Part shown: piece after piece, positions 1 to 7,791 of the stretch | Position numbering within the stretch: position 1 is the stretch's first letter | How the letters are laid out: the number at the start of each line of letters is the position of its first letter | From: an uncultured Bacteroides sp. | Lineage (GTDB): Bacteria > Bacteroidota > Bacteroidia > Bacteroidales > Bacteroidaceae | Length of the DNA: 64,000 nt | Direction of reading: 5' to 3' | NCBI GenBank assembly: GCA_900555635.1 | Contig: USLU01000008.1 | Coordinates: 62,001-126,000 of the forward strand | Made by a program: the position numbers and the translations under genes | The notes under the pieces: model-generated | Seen by the model: the letters and a program-made list of their open reading frames with translations, nothing else | Told to the model about the DNA's origin: nothing | Database searches by the model: none

Positions 1-934
1 CATATACAAACCTCTTGTCTTGGATTTCGATAGTGGCCGATTGTGGAACCAGGATAATGTTCTCCAACTGGTTGGGGAATACTACCTTTGCCGTACCGCC
101 ACTGCGCAGGATGTTGCGTGTGTTGGGGAAAGTGGCACGCATGCTCACGGCACCTGTCTTCTGGTCGATTACACCACTGATGGTTTCTACACGTCCGCTG
201 TCGGCATACATGGTTCCGTCAATGAGCTGTAATCTTACAGGAGGCATCTTCTCCAGAATTTCCTTGACACTGCCGCCTTCACGGGTGAGGCTGAGCAATT
301 GTTTTTCGGTCATGGAGAAGTAAACAAACATCTGTGAGATGTCCGAAACTGTTGTAAGCGGAGTAGCCGAAGAAGGACTTACCAAGCTACCCACACGGAA
401 AGGCACTACGCCTACTACACCGTCGCTGGGACTGGTTACGTTGGTATACGATAAGTTGTTCTTTGCATTGACAAGCTGTGCTTCAGCCTGTGCCAGATTA
501 GCTTTGGACTGCGCCAGCTGGTTTTCTGCCATTTGCAGGTCGTAGTCACTGATAATTTGCTTTTTGTTCAGTTCGCGTTTATTGTTAACGGTCAATTGCT
601 GTGTACTTAGGGCAGCTTTGGCTGTTTCAACGTTCGCTTTCGCTACATTCACTGCAGCTTGGTACTGAACGGGGTCAATGATAAATAAGGACTGTCCTTT
701 GCGCACAATAGAACCTTCGTCCACATTCAATTTTGTGATGAAACCGCTTACCATGGGGCGGATCTCAACGTCTTGCTTACCTTTGATAGTAGCAGGATAG
801 CTGTTTGTTAAGCTTGCACTTGAAGATTGCACGGCAATCACAGCACACTCGGGAACCTTACCCGTAGTTTTGTCACTTTGTCCACAGCTGAACAGTGACA
901 GGCAAAATGCCAGTAAAACTAATCTACTCTTCAT
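1..934 (-). CDS. RND efflux periplasmic adaptor lipoprotein (partial, 3' end outside window)
   Basis: This is the membrane-fusion (HlyD/AcrA-type) subunit that bridges an inner-membrane RND pump and an outer-membrane channel. The reading frame runs from an ATG at 934 off the left edge. The N-terminus is a lipoprotein signal ending in LFSCG. It is followed by a barrel-sandwich/biotinyl-lipoyl half (GFITKLNVDEGSIVRKGQ), an Ala/Gln-rich coiled-coil hairpin (AKANVETAKAALS, QLAQSKANLAQAEAQLV) and the returning lipoyl half (YTNVTSPSDGVVG). The pump and channel genes would be expected beyond the left edge. A -7 element at 1062..1055 lies about 120 bases upstream. Family assignment is secure; the substrate cannot be told. 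Confidence 0.9.
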   Translation of the reverse strand, partial: MKSRLVLLAFCLSLFSCGQSDKTTGKVPECAVIAVQSSSASLTNSYPATIKGKQDVEIRPMVSGFITKLNVDEGSIVRKGQSLFIIDPVQYQAAVNVAKANVETAKAALSTQQLTVNNKRELNKKQIISDYDLQMAENQLAQSKANLAQAEAQLVNAKNNLSYTNVTSPSDGVVGVVPFRVGSLVSPSSATPLTTVSDISQMFVYFSMTEKQLLSLTREGGSVKEILEKMPPVRLQLIDGTMYADSGRVETISGVIDQKTGAVSMRATFPNTRNILRSGGTAKVVFPNQLENIILVPQSATIEIQDKRFVY

Positions 935-1054
935 ACTCTTTATTATTCTCTGTGTATAATTTATGTCCGTTACTTGATGGGTGTTTCAGTGTAATTCATA
1001 ATTCGGATTGATAGTGTAACAGGAAACTAAATGCTCTTATCTAGTTTTCGTCCG

Positions 1055-1062
1055 CAAAATTA
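1055..1062 (-). promoter_or_regulatory. Bacteroides -7 element for the efflux adaptor
   Basis: On the minus strand this reads TAATTTTG, which fits the Bacteroides TAnnTTTG consensus. It sits about 120 bases upstream of the adaptor start. No convincing -33 partner was identified. Confidence 0.45.
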
Positions 1063-1189
1063 TTCTTTTATCCGTATATAAGGTGTGAAATTCTTCCATT
1101 TTTAACTATGTTTTATATATAGATAAGGTGAAAAGGACGTTTTTTGATTAAAATACTGTAAAGCATACTGCTAATTGGTAGAGAACCTT

Positions 1190-1197
1190 TATTTTTG
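1190..1197 (+). promoter_or_regulatory. Bacteroides -7 element for the Ig-like lipoprotein
   Basis: TATTTTTG fits TAnnTTTG. It overlaps the in-frame TTG at 1195, so that codon cannot be the start. Transcription would begin just before the ATG at 1228. Confidence 0.55.
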
Positions 1198-1227
1198 CAT
1201 CTTATAAATTGTAAACATGATATTAAC

Positions 1228-3183
1228 ATGAAGCCACTTTTCCGCCGGTTATTGGGAGTTGCTAGCATTGCTGCCGTCTTGTATTCTTGTGCAAGTGTCG
1301 GCCGTATAGAAGGGGGTCCGATCGATGAGGCACCCCCGCGTTTTATAGGCGGTACTCCAACACCGGATGCCCTTCACGTAGGTAAGAAGAAGATCGTTAT
1401 AGAGTTTGATGAGTTCATCAAGCTCGACAAGCCCAACGAGAAGATTGTTATATCACCTCCCCAAGTGCAGCAGCCCGAAATAAAGGCGAGTGGTAAGAAG
1501 GTTATTATCACGTTGCAAGATACCCTGAAGGCAAATACGACCTATACCATCGACTTTGGTGACGCTATTCAGGACAATAACGAAGGCAATCCGTTGGAGA
1601 ACTTCTCGTTCACATTCTCTACGGGTGCGAAGCTCGATACGATGGCTGTATCGGGAACTATATTGAATGCCAATAATCTGGAACCGGTAAAAGGCATGAT
1701 GGTAGGTTTACACTCCAACCTTGAAGATTCCGCATTCTTGAAGTTGCCTTTCGAGCGTGTAGGCCGTACCGATAGCCGTGGCCGATTCTCCATTCGTGGT
1801 ATAGCTCCGGGCAAATACCGTATCTATGGGTTGCAGGATGCCGATCAGAATTTTGCTTACTCGCAACCTACCGAAATCATTGCTTTCCACGATTCGCTTA
1901 TTATTCCTACGATGGAAGAGCGGATGCATCAGGATACCGTGTGGATTGACTCCTTGACGATAGATACGATCATGGATCATAAGTACACACACTTCCTGCC
2001 CGATGATATACTCCTGCGTTCCTTCAAAGAACTTAGCTTCTCGCAACGCTTGGCTAAGAGCGAACGCCTGACTCCTCAAAAGTTCTCTTTTTACTTTACT
2101 GCCCCGGCAGATACTTTGCCTTTATTGAAAGGATTGAACTTTGACGAGCGTGATGCGTTTATTATAGAACAGACTACCGGACGTAATGATACGCTTCATT
2201 ATTGGATCAAGGATTCTTTGGTTTATAAGCAAGATACTTTGAAGATGAGCGTTACATATCTGTATACGGATAGTTTGAAGCAATTGGTTCCCCGTACAGA
2301 TACGTTGAAACTTGTGTCGAAGTTGAAACCTAAGACCGAGAAGGAGAAAGAAAAAGAGCGGGAAGAGAAAGAGAAGGAAAAAGAAAAGAGGAAAAAGAAG
2401 GGTGAACCCGAGAAGCCGGATACTGAATTCCTGCCGGTAGATGTGTATGCTCCTTCTGCCATGGATGTGTACGACTATATCTCTTTGACCTTTAATGAAC
2501 CGTTGGCTAGTGTAGATACGGCTGCCATTCATTTAAAGCAGAAAGTAGATACGCTTTGGCAAGATGTGGCGTTTGATTTTGTCCATGATTCTCTGGATAT
2601 AAAACGATACAATGTCTATGCCGAGTGGGAGCCTGGCGAGAGTTATGCGCTTGAGGTGGATTCTACCGCTATGCACGGACTCTATGGATTGTTTACCGAT
2701 AAGATAAAGAAGGAATTCAAGGCGAAAAAGCTGGAAGAGTACGGACAGATATTCTTTAATGTGCAAGGTGCCGACTCACTTGCTTTCGTCGAATTACTGG
2801 ATGCACAGGATAAAGTGCTGCGTACTGTACCGTTGGTTGATGGAAAAGCCGATTTCTATTTCTTGAATCCGGGTAAGTACGGTGCACGATTGATTAATGA
2901 TACAAATGGGAATGGAGTATGGGACACAGGAAACTATGCCGGTAAACGCCAGCCCGAAATGGTTTATTACTATCCGCAGGTTCTGGACCTCAAAGCAAAC
3001 TTTGATCTGACTCAAGATTGGAATGTGCTGGCCAAGCCGCTGGATAAGCAAAAACCGGAAGACATGAAAAAGCAAAAACCAGATGAGGACAAGAAGAACA
3101 AAAATAAGAATAACCAAAATAGCCAGAATAGCCGCAACAATAGCAGCAACAACCGTAACAGCGGCCGAGGCTATAGTTATTAA
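1228..3183 (+). CDS. Ig-like (Big_5/SbsA-type) domain lipoprotein
   Basis: This is a predicted outer-membrane or surface lipoprotein of 651 residues. The start is the ATG at 1228, because an upstream in-frame TTG lies inside the promoter. The signal peptide ends in a lipobox (AVLYSC). An Ig-like Big_5 domain follows (APPRFIGGTPTP, VIEFDEFIKLD, ending FSFTFSTG), then a carboxypeptidase-regulatory-like segment (GRFSIRGIAPGKYRIYGLQD). A very charged Lys/Glu linker lies at about 2330-2420, followed by further beta-rich sequence. The tail is Asn/Lys/Ser-rich and ends in GRGYSY. The next gene overlaps or abuts this stop. The molecular function is unknown; a structural or envelope role is inferred. 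Confidence 0.85.
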   Translation: MKPLFRRLLGVASIAAVLYSCASVGRIEGGPIDEAPPRFIGGTPTPDALHVGKKKIVIEFDEFIKLDKPNEKIVISPPQVQQPEIKASGKKVIITLQDTLKANTTYTIDFGDAIQDNNEGNPLENFSFTFSTGAKLDTMAVSGTILNANNLEPVKGMMVGLHSNLEDSAFLKLPFERVGRTDSRGRFSIRGIAPGKYRIYGLQDADQNFAYSQPTEIIAFHDSLIIPTMEERMHQDTVWIDSLTIDTIMDHKYTHFLPDDILLRSFKELSFSQRLAKSERLTPQKFSFYFTAPADTLPLLKGLNFDERDAFIIEQTTGRNDTLHYWIKDSLVYKQDTLKMSVTYLYTDSLKQLVPRTDTLKLVSKLKPKTEKEKEKEREEKEKEKEKRKKKGEPEKPDTEFLPVDVYAPSAMDVYDYISLTFNEPLASVDTAAIHLKQKVDTLWQDVAFDFVHDSLDIKRYNVYAEWEPGESYALEVDSTAMHGLYGLFTDKIKKEFKAKKLEEYGQIFFNVQGADSLAFVELLDAQDKVLRTVPLVDGKADFYFLNPGKYGARLINDTNGNGVWDTGNYAGKRQPEMVYYYPQVLDLKANFDLTQDWNVLAKPLDKQKPEDMKKQKPDEDKKNKNKNNQNSQNSRNNSSNNRNSGRGYSY

Positions 3184-4003
3184 GCAAAGACGGATATTTA
3201 CGTTAGTACTGGTGGGGCTGATCTGTTTGGCAGCCTCCCAACCCATACAGGCTCAGTGTACGGCAAAGAATACAGCATTCAAGTCGGGCGAGCATGTGAT
3301 GTATGATTTATATTTTAACTGGAAGTTTATCTGGAAGAAGGTAGGGCTGGCAAGTCTTACGGTTAATTCCACCACTTATAACTCCGAATCGGCATTCCGC
3401 TTTAATCTGCTCTCCATCAGTAGCAAGCAGACGGATTTCTTCTTTAAGATGCGCGATACCCTTACCTGTTATGTCAGTGAAAAACTGGAACCGCTTTATT
3501 TCCGTAAGGCGGCTGAAGAAGGTAAACGCTATACGGTAGATGAAGCATGGTTCTCCTACAACAACGGAATGTCACATATCAAGCAGAAACGCACTTGGCT
3601 GGACCGTGATCCACAGGAAATGGAGTATAGCGATAGCCGTTGTATCTTTGATATGCTGAGCATTCTGGCTCAGGCACGGTCTTATGACCCGGATGACTTC
3701 GAGGTGGGACAGAAGATTCTTTTTCCTATGGCAACCGGGCGCAAGGTGGAAGAGCAGACTTTGATTTACCGTGGCAAAGAAAATATTAAAGCAAACAATG
3801 ACACTACCTACCGTTGTCTCGTATTCTCTTTTGTAGAGTATCATAAAGGCAAGGAGAAAGAAGTTATTACCTTCTTTGTATCCGATGACAAGAACCACCT
3901 TCCCATTCGTCTGGATATGTATCTTAACTTCGGTTCGGCCAAGGCCTATCTGAAAAGTGTAAGGGGCAACCGCTATCCAATGACGTCGATTGTATCGAAA
4001 TAG
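3083..4003 (+). CDS. DUF3108-type secreted protein (start uncertain)
   Basis: This is a periplasmic or outer-membrane protein of the DUF3108 type. The body is beta-rich (GEHVMYDLYFNWKF, ...ITFFVSDDKNHLPIRLD). The only canonical start upstream of the signal peptide is the ATG at 3083. It lies 101 bases inside the preceding gene and adds a 32-residue basic stretch that is simply the shadow of that gene's Asn/Lys tail. A clean signal peptide (KQRRIFTLVLVGLICLAAS) begins at 3182, directly after an ATT codon at 3179 that overlaps the upstream stop TAA. The true start may therefore be a rare ATT, translationally coupled to the upstream gene. It is co-transcribed with the Ig-like lipoprotein. Function unknown. 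Confidence 0.75.
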   Translation: MRTRRTKIRITKIARIAATIAATTVTAAEAIVIKQRRIFTLVLVGLICLAASQPIQAQCTAKNTAFKSGEHVMYDLYFNWKFIWKKVGLASLTVNSTTYNSESAFRFNLLSISSKQTDFFFKMRDTLTCYVSEKLEPLYFRKAAEEGKRYTVDEAWFSYNNGMSHIKQKRTWLDRDPQEMEYSDSRCIFDMLSILAQARSYDPDDFEVGQKILFPMATGRKVEEQTLIYRGKENIKANNDTTYRCLVFSFVEYHKGKEKEVITFFVSDDKNHLPIRLDMYLNFGSAKAYLKSVRGNRYPMTSIVSK

Positions 4004-4032
4004 GAGGGAAGAAACAGCCTCTTATATTGGCA

Positions 4033-4146
4033 TTTGACAGACACCAGTGTTTCTCGCGATAGACACCAGTGTCTGTTGTCTTATACACCAGTGTCTGACG
4101 TGAGAAAGACTAGTGTCTATCGCGAGAAACACAGGTGTCTGACAAA
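4033..4146. repeat. Five-unit palindrome array, 22-bp period, overall dyad symmetry
   Basis: Five copies of a 10-bp palindrome related to ACACCAGTGT start at 4041, 4063, 4085, 4107 and 4129, exactly 22 bp apart. The whole block is also an imperfect inverted repeat centred on the middle unit: the left arm from 4033 and the right arm ending at 4146 match over about 40 bp, including the shared TTTCTCGCGATAGACAC segment. It fills the gap between two convergent genes. A bidirectional terminator or a protein-binding array are both possible. Confidence 0.85.
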
Positions 4147-4157
4147 TTACGTTTTTA

Positions 4158-4565
4158 TCATGCCAGCTTGAACGGCAACTCATCTCCTTTTCTAAATACG
4201 CTTGACTCGAAAGTGGCGATTAAATCGCCCTTCTGATTGGTGATATCTATTTGGTAATAACCGGTGGTGCGTCCAATGTATCGTTCGCGGGCTTCGGCAT
4301 ACAGCGTATCGCCCGGTCCGCTGCTACGGAGGAAGGTTATGTTGGAGGAAAGTGAGAATGCCAGTGTGCCGTGTGAATTGGCGGCGGCAGCCAAAGCCAG
4401 GTCGGCAAGGGTAAAGATGGCACCACCTTGCGTGCGGTGTCCCGCATTGAGATGTTCTTCTGTGATGACCATTTGCGCCTTACTATATCCTTCTTTTATT
4501 TCTATCAATTCTACGCCTGCTCTGGTGGCGAATAAGTCGTACTTGAAAAACTCTTGTGGGGTCAT
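4158..4565 (-). CDS. PaaI-type hotdog thioesterase
   Basis: This is a 135-residue single hotdog-fold acyl-CoA thioesterase of the PaaI/4HBT family, the usual length for the family. The core shows the expected N-x(n)-GG...FTLAD pattern (HLNAGHRTQGGAIFTLADLA), with the Asp of the LAD motif as the likely catalytic acid. The C-terminal strand (GDLIATFESSVFRK) is also typical. It is a monocistronic minus-strand gene whose tail faces the 22-bp palindrome array. A -7 element lies at 4625..4618. The substrate is unknown; phenylacetyl-type or other aryl/acyl-CoAs are usual for the family. Confidence 0.88.
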   Translation of the reverse strand: MTPQEFFKYDLFATRAGVELIEIKEGYSKAQMVITEEHLNAGHRTQGGAIFTLADLALAAAANSHGTLAFSLSSNITFLRSSGPGDTLYAEARERYIGRTTGYYQIDITNQKGDLIATFESSVFRKGDELPFKLA

Positions 4566-4617
4566 GATAATTAGTGATTAGTTGTTAGTGATAAGTGATT
4601 TGTTAATGTTTTCGGGG

Positions 4618-4625
4618 CAAAAGTA
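4618..4625 (-). promoter_or_regulatory. Bacteroides -7 element for the thioesterase
   Basis: On the minus strand this reads TACTTTTG (TAnnTTTG), about 53 bases upstream of the thioesterase start. Short GTGATTAGTT-like direct repeats lie in the leader between it and the gene. Confidence 0.5.
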
Positions 4626-4680
4626 ACGATTTTAGCTTTTAATTGGATTATTTGTGAGGGTCAAATCTGCCAATCGTGCC

Positions 4681-4688
4681 TACTTTTG
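4681..4688 (+). promoter_or_regulatory. Bacteroides -7 element for the GH88-sulfatase operon
   Basis: TACTTTTG fits TAnnTTTG. The in-frame TTG at 4686 falls inside this element, so the start is taken at the ATG at 4731, leaving a leader of about 40 bases. Confidence 0.55.
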
Positions 4689-4730
4689 CAAAAGAAAATC
4701 ATCAAACAATTAATTAATAAATCCTTTATT

Positions 4731-5933
4731 ATGAAAACAGTACTCACTGCTATGTTGGGAGTTTCCCTTTTCGTATTGGCAGGTTGCGCAGGACAGAAGC
4801 AAACTGAAAGCAACTTCATCCAAGAAAACATTGATAATGCGGTAGCTCAGGAGACCATCCAGACAGACATTATCGAGAAATCAGGTAAAATTCTTAATCC
4901 GCGTACCATTAATAAAGATGGAAGCATTGTTTATGTGCCCATTGATGACTGGTGCTCCGGTTTCTTCCCCGGAAACATCTGGTACACGTACGAATTGACC
5001 GGTGACAAGAAGTGGTTGCCGTTAGCAGAAAAGTATACCGAAGCTTTGGATTCCGTACAGTATCTTACTTGGCATCACGATGTGGGCTTTATGATTGGTT
5101 CCAGCTATTTGAACGGCTATCGTTTTGCACAGAAAGAAGAGTATAAGCCTATTATCATACAGACGGCAAAATCATTGTCTACCCGTTTCCGTCCGGCAGC
5201 CGGTGTACTCCAGTCTTGGGATGCCGACAAAGGTTGGCAAGCTGAACGCGGTTGGAAATGCCCCGTTATCATTGACAATATGATGAATCTTGAACTCTTG
5301 TTCGAAGCTAGCAAACTTTCAGGAGATTCTACTTATTATAATATAGCCAAGAAACATGCCGATACTACGATGGCCAATCATTTCCGTGCCGATAACAGCT
5401 GTTATCACGTAGTGGATTATGATCCGGAAACCGGTGAAGTCCGTGGCAAGTGCACAGCACAGGGATATGCCGATGAATCTGCTTGGGCACGCGGACAGGC
5501 TTGGGCTTTGTATGGCTATACCATGTGTTACCGTTATACACACGATGCCAAGTATCTGGAACAGGCTGAGAAGATTTATAACTTCATTTTCAATAACAAG
5601 AACTTACCCGAAGACTTGGTTCCTTATTGGGACTTCGATGCTCCCAAGATCCCGAACGAGCCTCGTGATGCTTCTGCTGCGGCTTGCACGGCATCCGCTC
5701 TTTATGAATTGAGCACGTATATTCCGGGTAAAGGTTACAAAGAACAGGCTGATAAGATTATGGAAAGCCTGGCATCTCCTGCATACCGTGCAGCGGTAGG
5801 TACTAATGGAAACTTTATCCTGATGCATTCGGTAGGCAGTATTCCTCACGGTGCGGAGATCGATGTGCCTTTGAATTATGCCGATTACTACTTCCTCGAA
5901 GGCTTGATGCGTAAAAGAGATTTGGAAAAATGA
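4731..5933 (+). CDS. GH88 unsaturated glucuronyl hydrolase (lipoprotein)
   Basis: This 400-residue enzyme of glycoside hydrolase family 88 removes the 4,5-unsaturated uronic acid left at the non-reducing end of oligosaccharides by polysaccharide lyases. The signal peptide carries a lipobox (VLAGCAG), so it is probably periplasmic or membrane-tethered. Family motifs include the CSGFFPGNIWY segment near residue 75. The two catalytic aspartates expected from Bacillus UGL are in HHDVGF (D117) and IIDNMMNL (D182). The gene overlaps the following sulfatase by ATGA, so the two are coupled. The pair resembles the chondroitin/dermatan-processing GH88 and sulfatase pair of B. thetaiotaomicron. The exact disaccharide substrate is inferred, not shown. 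Confidence 0.92.
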   Translation: MKTVLTAMLGVSLFVLAGCAGQKQTESNFIQENIDNAVAQETIQTDIIEKSGKILNPRTINKDGSIVYVPIDDWCSGFFPGNIWYTYELTGDKKWLPLAEKYTEALDSVQYLTWHHDVGFMIGSSYLNGYRFAQKEEYKPIIIQTAKSLSTRFRPAAGVLQSWDADKGWQAERGWKCPVIIDNMMNLELLFEASKLSGDSTYYNIAKKHADTTMANHFRADNSCYHVVDYDPETGEVRGKCTAQGYADESAWARGQAWALYGYTMCYRYTHDAKYLEQAEKIYNFIFNNKNLPEDLVPYWDFDAPKIPNEPRDASAAACTASALYELSTYIPGKGYKEQADKIMESLASPAYRAAVGTNGNFILMHSVGSIPHGAEIDVPLNYADYYFLEGLMRKRDLEK

Positions 5934-7486
5934 GAAGTCAATTGAATATACTATTGGGTGGCTTGGGATTGTTTGCCTTGCAGGGTTGCAAAACCCCGCA
6001 GGCTGAACAGGTACAATCTCCTAATGTGATTTATGTCTTTCCCGACCAGTACCGCAATCAGGCAATGGAGTTCTGGGGACAAGAAGGTTTCCGTGATAAG
6101 GTGAACTTCCGGAATGACCCCGTACATACTCCTCGCTTGAACGACTTTGCCCGGCAGTCTTTAGTGTTGAGTTCGGCAATGAGCAATTGTCCGTTGAGTA
6201 GCCCCCATCGTGGTTCGTTGCTGACGGGAATGTATCCTAATAAGAGCGGTGTGCCTTTGAACTGTAACTCCGACCGCCCTATCAGTTCTTTGCGTGAAGA
6301 CGTTGAGTGTATAGGCGATGTATTCAGTAAGGCGGGATATGATTGCGCTTACTTTGGTAAACTGCATGCCGATTTTCCTACTCCGAACGATCCTGCGCGT
6401 CCGGGACATTATGTAGAAGATAAAGTACCCGCTTGGGACGCTTATACGCCGAAATCCCGTCGGCATGGATTTAACTACTGGTATTCTTACGGTACTTTCG
6501 ATGAACATAAGAATCCTCATTACTGGGATACGGAGGGCAAACGTCATGACCCGCATGAATGGTCTCCGTTGCATGAATCGGGCATGGTTGTATCCTATCT
6601 GAAGAACGAAGGGAATATACGCGATCCGAAGAAGCCTTTCTTTATTATGGTAGGTATGAATCCGCCACATAGTCCTTACCGCTCATTGGACGATTGCATG
6701 GAGCAGGATTTCAATTTATACAAAGACCAGCCTCTGGATAGTTTGTTGGTTCGTCCCAATGCCGATCCGAAGATGGATAAGGCGGAAAGCGCACGGTACT
6801 ACTTTGCTTCCGTTACAGGTGTTGACCGTGCTTTCGGACAGATTCTCGATGCGTTGGAAGAGCTTGGGTTGGATAAGAATACAATCGTTGTATTTGCTTC
6901 CGACCATGGTGAAACCATGTGCAGCCAGCGTACGAACGACCCGAAGAATTCTCCCTATTCCGAGTCTATGAATATTCCTTTCCTGGTTCGTTTCCCGGAG
7001 AAGATCAAGCCTCGTGTGGATGATCTTATGATCTCTTCACCGGATATTATGCCTACCTTGCTTGGACTGGCGGGTTTATCCGATTCCATTCCGGCCCCAG
7101 TGCAAGGACGCAACTATGCACCGCTTTTCCTCGATGAAAAGGCTGATATTGTACGTCCTACAGGAGCATTGTATATTCAGAACCTGGATGGTGAGAAGGA
7201 TGCAGATGGGAAAGTACGTTCCTATTTCCCTTCTTCACGAGGGTTTAAATCGGCTCGTTATACCTTGGCGCTTTACATTGATCGTAAAGACCATAAACTT
7301 GTGAAGAGCCTCTTGTTTGATGATGAGAAAGATCCCTATCAGATGAATAATCTTCCTTTGGAAGAAAATCAGGAAGTGGTGAAAGAACTGTGTACCGAGA
7401 TGGGAAAAGTCTTGAAAGAGATAGACGATCCTTGGTATAAAGAGAATATTTTGTCGGACATGATACCGTATAATGCTTCTTATTAA
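5930..7486 (+). CDS. Serine-type sulfatase (lipoprotein), probable glycosaminoglycan sulfatase
   Basis: This 518-residue type I sulfatase has a lipoprotein signal (LFALQGCK). The formylglycine signature is LSSPHRGSLLTG, giving S90-x-P-x-R. The modified residue would therefore be a serine, matured by an anaerobic sulfatase-maturating enzyme (anSME) encoded elsewhere. Metal-binding elements are visible in VIYVFPDQYRNQ near the N-terminus and in VVFASDHGETM. The start overlaps the GH88 stop by four bases. It would strip sulfate from oligosaccharides so that the GH88 enzyme can act. By analogy with the B. thetaiotaomicron neighbour pair it may be a GalNAc-6-O-sulfatase; this is inference. Confidence 0.9.
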   Translation: MRSQLNILLGGLGLFALQGCKTPQAEQVQSPNVIYVFPDQYRNQAMEFWGQEGFRDKVNFRNDPVHTPRLNDFARQSLVLSSAMSNCPLSSPHRGSLLTGMYPNKSGVPLNCNSDRPISSLREDVECIGDVFSKAGYDCAYFGKLHADFPTPNDPARPGHYVEDKVPAWDAYTPKSRRHGFNYWYSYGTFDEHKNPHYWDTEGKRHDPHEWSPLHESGMVVSYLKNEGNIRDPKKPFFIMVGMNPPHSPYRSLDDCMEQDFNLYKDQPLDSLLVRPNADPKMDKAESARYYFASVTGVDRAFGQILDALEELGLDKNTIVVFASDHGETMCSQRTNDPKNSPYSESMNIPFLVRFPEKIKPRVDDLMISSPDIMPTLLGLAGLSDSIPAPVQGRNYAPLFLDEKADIVRPTGALYIQNLDGEKDADGKVRSYFPSSRGFKSARYTLALYIDRKDHKLVKSLLFDDEKDPYQMNNLPLEENQEVVKELCTEMGKVLKEIDDPWYKENILSDMIPYNASY

Positions 7487-7530
7487 GATAGCGTGTGCTT
7501 TCTGTATGGTTTTGAGGTAAATGACAAAAA

Positions 7531-7631
7531 AATATTTTTCAGACAGAAGAACAAAAGGACATATTCGTAGGGTGATATAGCTTATGCTTTTCTTTTTGTT
7601 CTTTTGTTCTTATGTCTAAAAAAAGAATATT
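7531..7631. repeat. Long imperfect inverted repeat after the sulfatase gene
   Basis: The left arm (7541-7563, starting AGACAGAAGAACAAAAGGAC) pairs with the right arm (7593-7617, reverse complement starting AGACATAAGAACAAAAGAAC). Outer AATATT segments pair as well. The central loop is about 30 bases. It may act as a terminator for the GH88-sulfatase operon or be a dispersed repeat. Confidence 0.7.
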
Positions 7632-7709
7632 CTGTTTAGCTCATGTCTTACGCGTAATGTATAAAATCACTTCGTACAGAGTATAATAACCATCTAAAGG
7701 TATTAATTG

Positions 7710-7752
7710 CAACCCGTTTCAGCAGATAATGAACTATCTGCTGGGCGGGTTG
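7710..7752. terminator. GC-rich two-tier hairpin followed by a short T run
   Basis: CAACCCG pairs with CGGGTTG, and inside it CAGCAGATA pairs with TATCTGCTG around a six-base loop. The sequence TTTTAG follows. It resembles an intrinsic terminator, but lies only 40 bases before the next start, so an attenuator or leader structure is also possible. Confidence 0.6.
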
Positions 7753-7791
7753 TTTTAGTATTCTTATTTGATGTAAATCTCTGCGAAGAAT

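Larger units (their letters stand above)
7487..7791. other. Gene-free stretch with two inverted repeats
   Basis: This 305-base gap contains no credible ORF. It holds a long imperfect inverted repeat (7531-7631) and a compact GC-rich hairpin (7710-7752), both listed separately. No TAnnTTTG element was recognised ahead of the patatin-like gene. Confidence 0.7.

Noticed and set aside
2122..2532. Antisense ORF rich in Phe/Leu opposite the Ig-like lipoprotein
   Set aside because: It is the complement of the Lys/Glu-rich linker codons, which reads as hydrophobic residues; no start signals or family match.
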